This document shows, piece by piece, positions 30,523 to 37,383 of a stretch of 43,864 bases of DNA. The translations under genes and the position numbers were made by a program. A model generated the notes under the pieces. It was not told the origin of the DNA and made no database searches. It saw only the letters and a list, made by a program, of their open reading frames with translations. The stretch's first letter is position 1, and every line of letters starts with the position of its first letter. The DNA is from Frigoribacterium sp. (GTDB lineage: Bacteria; Actinomycetota; Actinomycetes; Actinomycetales; Microbacteriaceae): positions 1 to 43,864 of the forward strand of contig JANYEI010000213.1 in assembly GCA_025363205.1 (NCBI GenBank), read 5' to 3'.

Positions 30523-31205
30523 TCCGCACCCTTGTCGTCGAGGACGACGCGCTCACGGCCGAGGCTCACGCAAATTATCTCGGCCGGCTCGAGGGCTTCG
30601 AACTCGCGGGCATCGCGCGAACGGCGGCGTCGGCTCAGGCGGCGATCCAGGCCTCGGCGCAGGGCGCGCCGATTGATCTCGTACTGCTCGACATGAATCT
30701 GCCCGACGGTCACGGACTCGAACTGGCCCGGCGCATCCGCTCGTCGGGGATTGCGGTCGATATCATCGCAATCACGGCCGTGCGGGAGACGGATGTGGTG
30801 CGCACGGCGATCTCTGCCGGTGTCGTGCAGTACCTGATCAAGCCGTTCTCTTTCGCCGTCTTCCGTGACCGCCTCGAGTCGTATCTCGAATGCCGGCGCC
30901 AACTCGAGTCTTCGGGTACGGCGACGACACAGGCGGATATCGACGGAATGCTCGCCTCCCTCCGCCCCTCGGCGCCTGCCCCCCTGCCCAAGGGGATCGC
31001 GGCACCAACCCTGGCGGTCGTCATGGCCTACCTCAGGGCTGCACCGGTGCCGGTCACCTCGGTCCAGGCCGCGGAGGCCCTCGATCTCTCGCGGGTCACC
31101 GCTCGTCGCTATCTCGAATATCTTGCCGATGGCTCTCGGGCGATCCGCACGCCGCGCTACGGCGCTCCCGGCAGACCCGAATTCGAATATCACTGGGTTG
31201 AGTGA
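30519..31205 (+). CDS. Response regulator, CitB/DcuR/DctR family
   Basis: 228 residues. The receiver domain (1-120) has acidic residues E8, D9 and D10, phosphoacceptor D58 (LVLLDMNLPDGHG), a conserved threonine in IITAV-like AITAVRE and a lysine in YLIKPF. The C-terminal part carries a helix-turn-helix (VTSVQAAEALDLSRVTARRY) as in CitB-type regulators. It should receive phosphate from the preceding kinase and activate dicarboxylate uptake genes such as dctA. The GTG start overlaps the kinase stop by four bases, so the two are translationally coupled. Confidence 0.92.
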   Translation: MIRTLVVEDDALTAEAHANYLGRLEGFELAGIARTAASAQAAIQASAQGAPIDLVLLDMNLPDGHGLELARRIRSSGIAVDIIAITAVRETDVVRTAISAGVVQYLIKPFSFAVFRDRLESYLECRRQLESSGTATTQADIDGMLASLRPSAPAPLPKGIAAPTLAVVMAYLRAAPVPVTSVQAAEALDLSRVTARRYLEYLADGSRAIRTPRYGAPGRPEFEYHWVE

Positions 31206-31235
31206 AACCACGGATTCGGTCGGCGCGCGGAGCAG

Positions 31236-31280
31236 TGTTCGGTTCGGCCCTGTTTAGTTCGGCACTGTTCGGTTCGGAGC
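31236..31280. repeat. Three-copy 15-bp tandem repeat upstream of the gene at 31314
   Basis: TGTTCGGTTCGGCCC, TGTTTAGTTCGGCAC and TGTTCGGTTCGGAGC at 31236, 31251 and 31266. It lies between the response regulator stop and the next promoter. Confidence 0.85.
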
Positions 31281-31301
31281 ATCGGTATCGCTCGCGCTCG
31301 G

Positions 31302-31307
31302 TAGCAT
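31302..31307 (+). promoter_or_regulatory. -10 box of a leaderless promoter for the gene at 31314
   Basis: TAGCAT, six bases, ATG. Confidence 0.5.
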
Positions 31308-31313
31308 TCACGC

Positions 31314-31742
31314 ATGGCTTTCTGGAATCGCGCGCGCGTTGACACGTCCCTCCCGAGCGATGATCGAGGATCCGGCTCGTTCGACGACTATAGATACAAC
31401 CTGCTGCCGAATAAGACGCGCACAACCCTGCGGCTTGCTAACAGCGCCCCGTACCAGACTGAACTGCAGCGCATCATCGACAGCGGAGAGTCGGAGCTCG
31501 AAACGGCGATTTCGCGCCGGAGTGCGGAAGATGAGCGTACGGATGCCCCGATGGACATCCGACTCTTCTCCGGATCACGGGTGACCGGCATTGTGGGCAG
31601 GATCCCGCGTGGACTTGAACCGGTCATCGATGAGGCTCTCAGTCGTCTCGACGGTGCCGGCAAGAAAGCCCGCATCCCGGCATCCGTTCAGAAGGCGCGG
31701 AGCGGATGGCGCGTCGACCTGCTCATCGGCCGCACGCGCTGA
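31314..31742 (+). CDS. Conserved-looking hypothetical protein, possibly HIRAN-like
   Basis: 142 residues, soluble. The first 75 residues are polar and charged. The second half (MDIRLFSGSRVTGIVGRIPR, then GLEPVIDEALSRL and KARIPASVQKARSGWRVDLL) has the strand pattern and the V-G-x-[VI]-P-R element of HIRAN-type domains, found in DNA repair and remodelling proteins. That similarity is weak and read by eye. It stands alone on the plus strand with a leaderless promoter pattern, 49 bases before the first lipoprotein gene. No function is assigned. Confidence 0.6.
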   Translation: MAFWNRARVDTSLPSDDRGSGSFDDYRYNLLPNKTRTTLRLANSAPYQTELQRIIDSGESELETAISRRSAEDERTDAPMDIRLFSGSRVTGIVGRIPRGLEPVIDEALSRLDGAGKKARIPASVQKARSGWRVDLLIGRTR

Positions 31743-31791
31743 CCCGCTCACAGTAACGAAGGCCAGTCCGGCCACGGTGGGAGAATCGGCC

Positions 31792-32475
31792 ATGGCGATC
31801 CTTTCGAGACGCGCCCGAACATCGGCGCTCGACCGCAGGGCAGGCACTGCTCGCGTGTTCCTTCGGCCTGTGGTGATACTGGTCGGCATCGCCCTGCTGG
31901 CAGGCTGCGCGCCGGTCACCCGCTTGGCCGAGCTCTCGTCCGCCGAGCGCGCCGCGATCCGTGTCGATTTGCAAGCCGATCACTGGAAGATCGTGGCCTC
32001 GCAGTTTCCCGATGCGAAACGTCCGCGGGTGGTGGTCACTCACACGGCGAATGACGGCAACTGGCAGGCGTTGATGGTCGACTGCCTTCGTGCCGAAGGC
32101 TTTACAGTCTTCGTCGACGGCCGTTACTTCCAGTTCGGCCAGACCGCGGGGCGGACAGCCGAGGATGTCGCGGTCGTGACCTACCGGTGCATCTCGCGCT
32201 ATCCCACCGCCGAAGATATTATGTACTTTCTCGACCGTGACCGCCTCGAGGCGCTCTATCGCTACTACGTCGGCACCGTGCGACCCTGCCTGTTGGTATC
32301 TGGCGTGCGCTCAGAGGCTCCGCCCTCTTTGTTGACGTTCCTGCGGAGCGGGTACACGCGCGACAGTTGGAATCCCTATCGGCTCGCCTGGAACAGCTCG
32401 ATGCCGACGCCGCGCCTTGCCTTCATCCAGAACCTTTGCCCGCCCCTGCCCGGCTGGATGGATCTCGCCACGTGA
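31792..32475 (+). CDS. Lipoprotein A of a tandem paralogous triad
   Basis: 227 residues with a lipoprotein signal (VVILVGIALLAGC, lipid-attachment C39). The mature part has four cysteines in the contexts VDCLRAEGF, TYRCIS, VRPCLL and NLCPPLPGW, plus DSWNPYRLAW. The same four sites occur in lipoproteins B and C, so two disulfides outside the membrane are likely. I do not recognise the family. Helices such as LSSAERAAIRVDLQADHWKI open the mature domain. ATG with GGGAG eight bases upstream. The gene is 66 bases before lipoprotein B. Confidence 0.78.
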   Translation: MAILSRRARTSALDRRAGTARVFLRPVVILVGIALLAGCAPVTRLAELSSAERAAIRVDLQADHWKIVASQFPDAKRPRVVVTHTANDGNWQALMVDCLRAEGFTVFVDGRYFQFGQTAGRTAEDVAVVTYRCISRYPTAEDIMYFLDRDRLEALYRYYVGTVRPCLLVSGVRSEAPPSLLTFLRSGYTRDSWNPYRLAWNSSMPTPRLAFIQNLCPPLPGWMDLAT

Positions 32476-32529
32476 AGCCCACCCCGACTCGCCCTGGCGG
32501 GTGCACGACCAATCACCAGACTCCGCTGA

Positions 32530-32535
32530 CACACT
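32530..32535 (+). promoter_or_regulatory. -10-like box before lipoprotein B
   Basis: CACACT, six bases, ATG (32542). A weak match to the leaderless pattern. Confidence 0.25.
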
Positions 32536-32541
32536 CTGGCA

Positions 32542-33180
32542 ATGGGTCGACTTCGCGCAACAGCGGCAACCGCTGCGGTGGTGACAGCGATCACCCTGCT
32601 CGGTGGGTGCGTGCCCGTGAATGGTGAATCGGGTGCGGTCGTCTTCACTGATCGCCAACGAGCCTCAATCCGCACCACGATCCTCGACTTGAAATGGTCG
32701 CCAGTCGCGGCGGAGTACCCCGAGGCGATCCGCCCGGAGGTCACCATGATGGTGACGGTTCCCGATCACGACTGGCCAGATGCCATGGTGGAGTGCCTGA
32801 GGTTGGCCGGGATCGTGGCCCACGTCGTGAACGGGAATGCTGTCTACGGCAGTGCGGGTCAAACTCCGCTCGAAGTGGCAGTGAGCTTCTACTCCTGCGA
32901 GGCGGGGCATCCGGCGGAGTCCCAGGTGGCGTCATATTTCACGCCAGCGCAGTCCGCAGCTCTCTATGACTACTACCTCCGGGTTGTTCGGCCGTGTCTT
33001 CTCACCGCCGGAGCGCCGTCGCCAGCCTCGCCTGACCGATCGGCTGCTGTGGGCCTCGCGGGGCTGGCCGGGTGGAACCCCTATCAGGTGATCTGGACCA
33101 GCACCATTACTGCCCAGACTCAGACCTATCTCGAACAGCGCTGCCCGCCGACGCCGATCTGGCTCAACCTCACACCGTGA
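32542..33180 (+). CDS. Lipoprotein B of a tandem paralogous triad
   Basis: 212 residues with lipobox LLGGC (C23). Paralogue of A and C: RASIRTTILDLKWSPVAAEYPEAIRPEV aligns with the same region of both. The four cysteine contexts are VECLRLAGI, YSCEAG, VRPCLL and RCPPTPIW, with GWNPYQVIW near the end. It is an exported, membrane-anchored protein of unknown function. Its stop overlaps the GTG start of lipoprotein C by four bases. Confidence 0.8.
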   Translation: MGRLRATAATAAVVTAITLLGGCVPVNGESGAVVFTDRQRASIRTTILDLKWSPVAAEYPEAIRPEVTMMVTVPDHDWPDAMVECLRLAGIVAHVVNGNAVYGSAGQTPLEVAVSFYSCEAGHPAESQVASYFTPAQSAALYDYYLRVVRPCLLTAGAPSPASPDRSAAVGLAGLAGWNPYQVIWTSTITAQTQTYLEQRCPPTPIWLNLTP

Positions 33181-33842
33181 CATTCTCCGGGCGCAGGTTA
33201 GTTGTAGTTATCACGGCCGCCGCCGGTGCGTTGCTCCTCGTGGGCTGCGTGGAGGCCCCTGCCATCGATCCGCTTGGACCGCAACGCCGGGAGCAGATCC
33301 GGCAGTCCATCCTTGACATTAACTGGGCGGATGTCGTCAAGGACTATCCCGACGCGCTGCGCCCCGAGGTGCCCGCTATGCGTCCCGTGACCGACCACGA
33401 TCAGCGCGCGGTTGTCTTCACCTGTCTTCGGGCCAACGGCATCCCGGCATCACCCACCGACAACGGTTTCCGCTACCAATCGAGTCTCGGTCAGTCCCAG
33501 CTCGAGTTCGAGATGCAGCGGTACGTCTGCGAGGCCAGTTCCCCGAGCGAGTCGGAGGTGGTGTCGTACCTGAGCGGAAGCTCCCGAGCCGCGCTGTTCG
33601 ACTACCAGCGGAAGATCGTGCGACCGTGTCTCCTCTCCGCAGGCGCGAAGTCCCCCGCCCCGCCTGATGGTGGCCCGGCCTATTACCTGTTCACGGCCCT
33701 TGCCGCGTGGAATCCCTACGTGGATATTCTGGCGGCACAGCCACGCTCCAGTGTCGTCGCGTATTTCGAGCGACGCTGTCCGCCCCTCCCGCCCTGGCTC
33801 ACCCTCAGCACTCCGGCAATGTCCGGAGACTCCACGCGTTAG
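33177..33842 (+). CDS. Lipoprotein C of a tandem paralogous triad
   Basis: 221 residues with signal VVVITAAAGALLLVGC (C24). It aligns with A and B along its length: IRQSILDINWADVVKDYPDALRPEV, FTCLRANGI, YVCEASS, VRPCLL, WNPYVDI and RCPPLPPW. GTG at 33177 is chosen from the GTGA overlap with lipoprotein B and because the signal peptide follows at once. B and C are therefore co-translated. It converges with the MFS gene, with 50 bases between stops. Confidence 0.8.
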   Translation: MTFSGRRLVVVITAAAGALLLVGCVEAPAIDPLGPQRREQIRQSILDINWADVVKDYPDALRPEVPAMRPVTDHDQRAVVFTCLRANGIPASPTDNGFRYQSSLGQSQLEFEMQRYVCEASSPSESEVVSYLSGSSRAALFDYQRKIVRPCLLSAGAKSPAPPDGGPAYYLFTALAAWNPYVDILAAQPRSSVVAYFERRCPPLPPWLTLSTPAMSGDSTR

Positions 33843-33892
33843 CGTCGCCGTAGACGAATTCAACGGTTGAGGCGATTGTGCAGTCGTAATTT

Positions 33893-35152
33893 TCACTGCG
33901 CTGCGTCGCTGTGTCGGGCGTGTCGAAAGGGGGATACGGCGAGGAAAACTGTGACGACGACAAACCCGGAAATGGCGATCCACAACGTTGGTTGATATCC
34001 GATGGCGACCGCGAGGAATCCGCCAAGGGGTGCGCCGATGACGATCATTGCGCGGTTGGCGGATCGAATCGTCGTGTTCATCCGGCCTTGCAGGCGATCG
34101 GGAGTGACGAGTTGGCGATAGCCCATTTCGTTTGCGTTGCTCAGCCCGAGCGCCAGCCCGTAAAGGGACTGACCGACAGCGAGTATGGCGATGACAATCC
34201 AGGTGGGGCTATGCCCTGTCGGGACCACGGCAATCACCGCCCACGCGACAACCATGAGCGCATCGCAGAGGATGACCGTGCGTCCGGCTCCCCAGAGCAG
34301 TCCGACACGGGTCGAGTACGAGCTGCCAACCAGTGCGGTGACGCCGGCTGCGGCCAGCGTGATTCCGAACTGCAGAGCAGACAGATGCAAATCAAGAAGA
34401 GCGAATGAGACGAACACGGTTCCGAGCATGCTGTTGAAGAGGAACCAGCCGTGGGAGCCGATCGCCATCGGCCCAAGCACTCGATGCCGGTACACCCACC
34501 GAAGTCCCTCCGCGATTTCAGAACGAAGTCCACGCGACTGCCCGGCACCCTCTTTACGGGTTTCGTCGACGTGAATTCGGGATATGGCCAGTGCAGAGAA
34601 CAGGTAAGAAGCGGCGTCGACAAGCACTGCGAGAGGTGCGCCGGCGAGGGCGACCAGTCCGCCCGCGACGAGAGGACCGGAGGTTTGGGCTACTGCGTCG
34701 CTTTGGTCTGTCCGTGCGTGCGCCGCCAACAGCGATCGTTTCGGCACGACGCGGGGGAGGAACGATTGAGATGCTGCGTCGCCGAAAAGGGAAAAAACAC
34801 CGAAGAAGGCCACGAACACAATCAGGACAGCGGTGTTCAGCCAGCCCGCGATGTAGAGGATCGGAATCGCCCCGAGAAGGACGGCTCGAGCAAGATCGGT
34901 GCCGATGAGGATCGGTCTGCGTCGTCGACGATCAACGAGCGCACCGACGATCACGCCCAGCAGCAGATATGGCAGCCATCTGGCCGCGTTCAGCAGCCCA
35001 ACATCCCCCGCAGTGCCGTGCAGCGTCAGCAGAACAAGAACCTGGAGCGCAAGGGTCGTGACGTATGTACCGAAACCCGACACCGTGTAGGCCGACCAGA
35101 ACGCAAAGTAGCCGGGAATCCGGAAGACATCCTCCGGGTCGCGAACCGCCAT
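33893..35152 (-). CDS. MFS transporter (macrolide-efflux-like)
   Basis: 419 residues with 12 hydrophobic segments of the MFS_3 type: FWSAYTVSGFGTYVTTLALQ, GVIVGALVDRRRRRPIL (motif A), FGDAASQSFLPRVVP and the C-terminal LVTPDRLQGRMNTTIRSANR. It is a relative of the transporter at 6442-7773 but not a recent duplicate. It probably exports a small molecule. The ATG is preceded by a GGCGGGGG stretch. Its promoter region contains a 16-bp tandem duplication carrying two copies of a -10-like box. It is divergent from the membrane protein/regulator pair. Confidence 0.87.
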   Translation of the reverse strand: MAVRDPEDVFRIPGYFAFWSAYTVSGFGTYVTTLALQVLVLLTLHGTAGDVGLLNAARWLPYLLLGVIVGALVDRRRRRPILIGTDLARAVLLGAIPILYIAGWLNTAVLIVFVAFFGVFSLFGDAASQSFLPRVVPKRSLLAAHARTDQSDAVAQTSGPLVAGGLVALAGAPLAVLVDAASYLFSALAISRIHVDETRKEGAGQSRGLRSEIAEGLRWVYRHRVLGPMAIGSHGWFLFNSMLGTVFVSFALLDLHLSALQFGITLAAAGVTALVGSSYSTRVGLLWGAGRTVILCDALMVVAWAVIAVVPTGHSPTWIVIAILAVGQSLYGLALGLSNANEMGYRQLVTPDRLQGRMNTTIRSANRAMIVIGAPLGGFLAVAIGYQPTLWIAISGFVVVTVFLAVSPFRHARHSDAAQ

Positions 35153-35178
35153 CGGTACCCCCGCCTGTGTCCGCCTCT

Positions 35179-35210
35179 ACAACACAGTATCGGCACAACA
35201 CAGTATCGGC
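35179..35210 (-). repeat. Perfect 16-bp tandem duplication with two -10-like boxes
   Basis: Two identical copies of ACAACACAGTATCGGC (35179-35194, 35195-35210). Read on the minus strand each holds TACTGT, at 35184-35189 and 35200-35205, upstream of the MFS gene. Confidence 0.88.
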
Positions 35211-35309
35211 ACAGCGCTCTTTCGCGCCCGGCAATCTGCGCTCATCGCGGTACCTCCGAGGTTGGCTGGGCAGATCTCAATAACTCCCGCGTGCAATTAA
35301 AGAATGTAC

Positions 35310-35324
35310 TTTCTAAATAAGAAA
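35310..35324. promoter_or_regulatory. Possible operator: TTTCT-AAATA-AGAAA inverted repeat
   Basis: A perfect 5-bp inverted repeat in an AT-rich patch 21-35 bases before the start of the membrane protein gene. The pair's winged-helix regulator could bind here. Tentative. Confidence 0.3.
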
Positions 35325-35344
35325 CAACATGCAAGTATGACTTC

Positions 35345-35803
35345 ATGACAACCAGCGAAAATGACGACTCCTACGACCGTGGACCAGAGCATGCGATGGA
35401 CGACCTTGGCACCGCCGCCAGGAGTGCTGACCGTGCTCGCGCGGGGAGCTGGCGTTGGGTGCGCATCTACCTTCTGGTCTGGGCGCTCGCCAGTATCGGT
35501 CTCGTTATCGGACTCGGACTCGATGATAAAGCGGTTACCATCAGCATATTATTGGCCTGGGTAATTTTGTCCCTCGTCGGTGGCATCTGGAGTAGATCCC
35601 GCGGGCTAACACCCCGCGGAGGCGCTCGCCGTATTGGCCGAGCGGCAGGACTGTGGGCGGCGTGCTACGCAATCGTGCTCGCCGTCGGCGTCACCCGGCA
35701 GTCGCAGACCAGCGGATTCTGGATCGCCGCGGCCGTGTTCACCGCCATACCGTTGGTTGTCGCCGCGCTCATCCCCGCACCGAAAGCCGCTGATGTCTCC
35801 TGA
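35345..35803 (+). CDS. Small membrane protein with four predicted membrane segments
   Basis: 152 residues. A polar N-terminus of about 38 residues is followed by four hydrophobic segments (WVRIYLLVWALASIGLVIGL, ISILLAWVILSLVGGIW, AGLWAACYAIVLAVGV, FWIAAAVFTAIPLVVAALI). No known family was recognised. Its stop lies 11 bases inside the regulator gene that follows, so the two are translated together; such regulator/membrane-protein pairs often form self-controlled stress or efflux loci. No strong ribosome-binding site precedes the ATG; AAGTAT six bases upstream may be a leaderless -10 box. Confidence 0.7.
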   Translation: MTTSENDDSYDRGPEHAMDDLGTAARSADRARAGSWRWVRIYLLVWALASIGLVIGLGLDDKAVTISILLAWVILSLVGGIWSRSRGLTPRGGARRIGRAAGLWAACYAIVLAVGVTRQSQTSGFWIAAAVFTAIPLVVAALIPAPKAADVS

Positions 35804-36116
35804 GCCCCATCCGCGGCATGGATTGAAGCAGACTCTTCTCTCCCCGGTCAGGCTGTCGATCGTCGCGGCGCTGTCTGAAGTAGAGCGAGCAGACTTCAAA
35901 TCGCTGGGTGCCATCATCGAACTGTCCGACTCCACACTGTCGAAGAATCTGGCGACACTGGAGGAAGAAGAAATCGTGAGCATTGAGAAGGGACGAATCA
36001 ACCGGAAACCCCGAACCTGGGTTCGGCTCACTCCAGCCGGTCGACAGGCGTTCCACGCCCACCTTGAAGCGCTTCGTGCCACCATCTCCACCAAATACTC
36101 TGGCCTTGAGGACTGA
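35793..36116 (+). CDS. Winged-helix transcriptional regulator (MarR/ArsR-like)
   Basis: 107 residues. A single winged-helix domain: LLSPVRLSIVAALSEVERAD, recognition helix LSDSTLSKNLATLEEEEIVS and the wing KGRINRKPRTWVRLTPAGRQ. This is the HTH_34-type fold, usually a dimeric repressor. It overlaps the preceding membrane protein gene by 11 bases and probably controls the promoter before it. The start ATG is chosen because the family sequence begins there; longer readings run through the membrane protein gene in another frame. Confidence 0.82.
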   Translation: MSPEPHPRHGLKQTLLSPVRLSIVAALSEVERADFKSLGAIIELSDSTLSKNLATLEEEEIVSIEKGRINRKPRTWVRLTPAGRQAFHAHLEALRATISTKYSGLED

Positions 36117-36503
36117 ACGTCAAATCTTCCTCGACGGCAACGCGGACCTCGCGCGTTTCCCGACTCTTGGTCACTTGGCCCCTCATAGCGCTCCTGAACA
36201 TCATTCGACTATTGGAGTCGAATCTGCTTGGTGGCGGGGTTGATCCGATACCCGCACGATTGCCATTCGACCCCAGCTCACCGCGATCGCCATTCCGCCA
36301 TCCGGGCGCTTTCAGGGGCAGCCAAGTTCACGCGCTGGCGAAGACGGAGCCGGTCGACAACTGCGTAATTCACAGCGGTTCGTCCTGATGCTCGGGGGTT
36401 CAACCGAATGTGACGGCGACCCGATTCGGCATCCTGGTAGCGCGGTTCCGGCCCGTCCGGGCGTCCTGCCGGAATGCTCAGGATGGCCCGGCATGATTAT
36501 TGG
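36117..36503. other. Intergenic stretch, nothing recognised
   Basis: About 390 bases between the regulator and the VanZ-like pseudogene. No convincing reading frame, tRNA or repeat. GGGGGTTCAACCGA near 36397-36410 looks like a tRNA T-loop, but no matching stem or acceptor is present. Confidence 0.4.
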
Positions 36504-36938
36504 ATGTTCCGTCGGCATCCCTTTCTCAGCCTTACGACTGTGATCTACCTCGCGGTCGTCTGCTGGATCACACTCGGTCCGCAGCCGATCAACACCGGCA
36601 ACGGCTATTAGCTCTGGCGTGCGCTGCGCTTTTTCTCAAGCCACGAATCGACCAGATGGCTCACCTATAACCGCGTCGAGTTTCTCGCGAACGTGGCGAT
36701 GTTCGTGCCGATCGGTATCTTCTTCGTGCTGTTGTTTGGGCGCCGGCTGTGGTTCATGAGTGTCATCAGCGGCATCCTGCTCACCCTGGCGATCGAGTTC
36801 GCCCAACTATTCATCCCCGGGCGAGTCTCCGATGTGCGGGATCTGGTCGCCAACAGCCTCGGCACGATGATCGGAGTCCTGGTCGCGCTGGTGCTCACGC
36901 GCGCGAAGGCCCGTCGATTGCGCACCCAGCGAGCCTGA
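36504..36938 (+). pseudogene. VanZ-family membrane protein with in-frame amber codon
   Basis: The reading frame MFRRHPFLSLTTVIYLAVVC, WITLGPQPINTGNGY is interrupted by TAG at 36609-36611. It then continues in the same frame (LWRALRFFSSHES, NRVEFLANVAMFVPIGIFFV, IEFAQLFIPGRVSDVRDLVA, NSLGTMIGVLVALVL) to the stop at 36938. The whole is about 144 codons with four membrane segments. WITLGPQP, EFLANVAMFVPIG and DVRDLVANSLG are typical of VanZ-like proteins. Everything except one codon is intact, so the lesion is recent, a sequencing error, or tolerated by reinitiation at ATG 36693. An in-frame ATG at 36483 is an alternative start. Confidence 0.8.
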
Positions 36939-36968
36939 TTGCGCTATTCGGCCGCGCTGGTGCTCACG
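36885..36968. repeat. 15-bp repeat of the VanZ-like gene end beyond its stop
   Basis: GCGCTGGTGCTCACG occurs at 36885-36899 inside the gene and again at 36954-36968 after its stop, 69 bases apart. Confidence 0.6.
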
Positions 36969-37021
36969 AGGTTATTGACGGCAGTGCGAAACACCCGGTG
37001 GCGATGGCCTTATTCCATTCG

Positions 37022-37203
37022 CTGCCGAGGTGATGGCGCGGGCGGCGCGCACCTTAGGTGCAAAGGGAGGCGACTGGTACCATGTGAGAGGTTGTTTGGT
37101 TGGGTCTGTCGTCTGCGGCGTCCTGCTGACAACCATTGGAGCAGGTCGGCACGAAGCTGGTCAGTAGTGGTGAACCCCTGAATCGAACCGATTCAGTGTT
37201 TTT
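37022..37203 (+). ncRNA. Possible small RNA or leader upstream of pnp ending in a terminator
   Basis: No reading frame is convincing here, but the segment ends in a canonical intrinsic terminator and contains complementary stretches (GGTTGT near 37092, ACAACC near 37130). It could be a small RNA, the 3' end of the VanZ transcript, or an attenuator for pnp. No known RNA family was recognised. Confidence 0.25.
37178..37203 (+). terminator. Intrinsic terminator upstream of pnp
   Basis: CTGAATCG-AAC-CGATTCAG (perfect 8-bp stem) followed by TGTTTTT on the plus strand. It is one of the few hairpins in this window with a true T-run. Confidence 0.85.
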
Positions 37204-37218
37204 CTACTGTTGGCCAGA

Positions 37219-37259
37219 GCTGTGTGTCTGTGTGGCATGGCCGCACTAGACACCACAGC
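37219..37259 (+). promoter_or_regulatory. Long hairpin in the probable pnp leader
   Basis: 37219-37235 pairs with 37241-37259 around the loop CATGG (outer stem GCTGTG/CACAGC and TGTCT/AGACA, inner GTGTGG/CCGCAC with one G-U), with one bulged base per junction. In E. coli a pnp leader hairpin is cut by RNase III and used by PNPase for autoregulation. A similar role here is inferred. A CACACGTGTG palindrome follows at 37268-37277. Confidence 0.5.
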
Positions 37260-37383
37260 CAAAGCGCCACACGTGTGTAGTTATTCACCATGCGAGTGCG
37301 CTTCTTTCTGCCGAGACTCCTGCTCCGTGACGAGTCGCGACCCGCACGGGGTTACGACGTAAAACAAAGGAGATAACCCCCCT

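Noticed and set aside
36380-36430. tRNA-like T-loop sequence
   Set aside because: GGTTCAA is present, but no complementary T-stem, anticodon arm or acceptor stem can be drawn around it.
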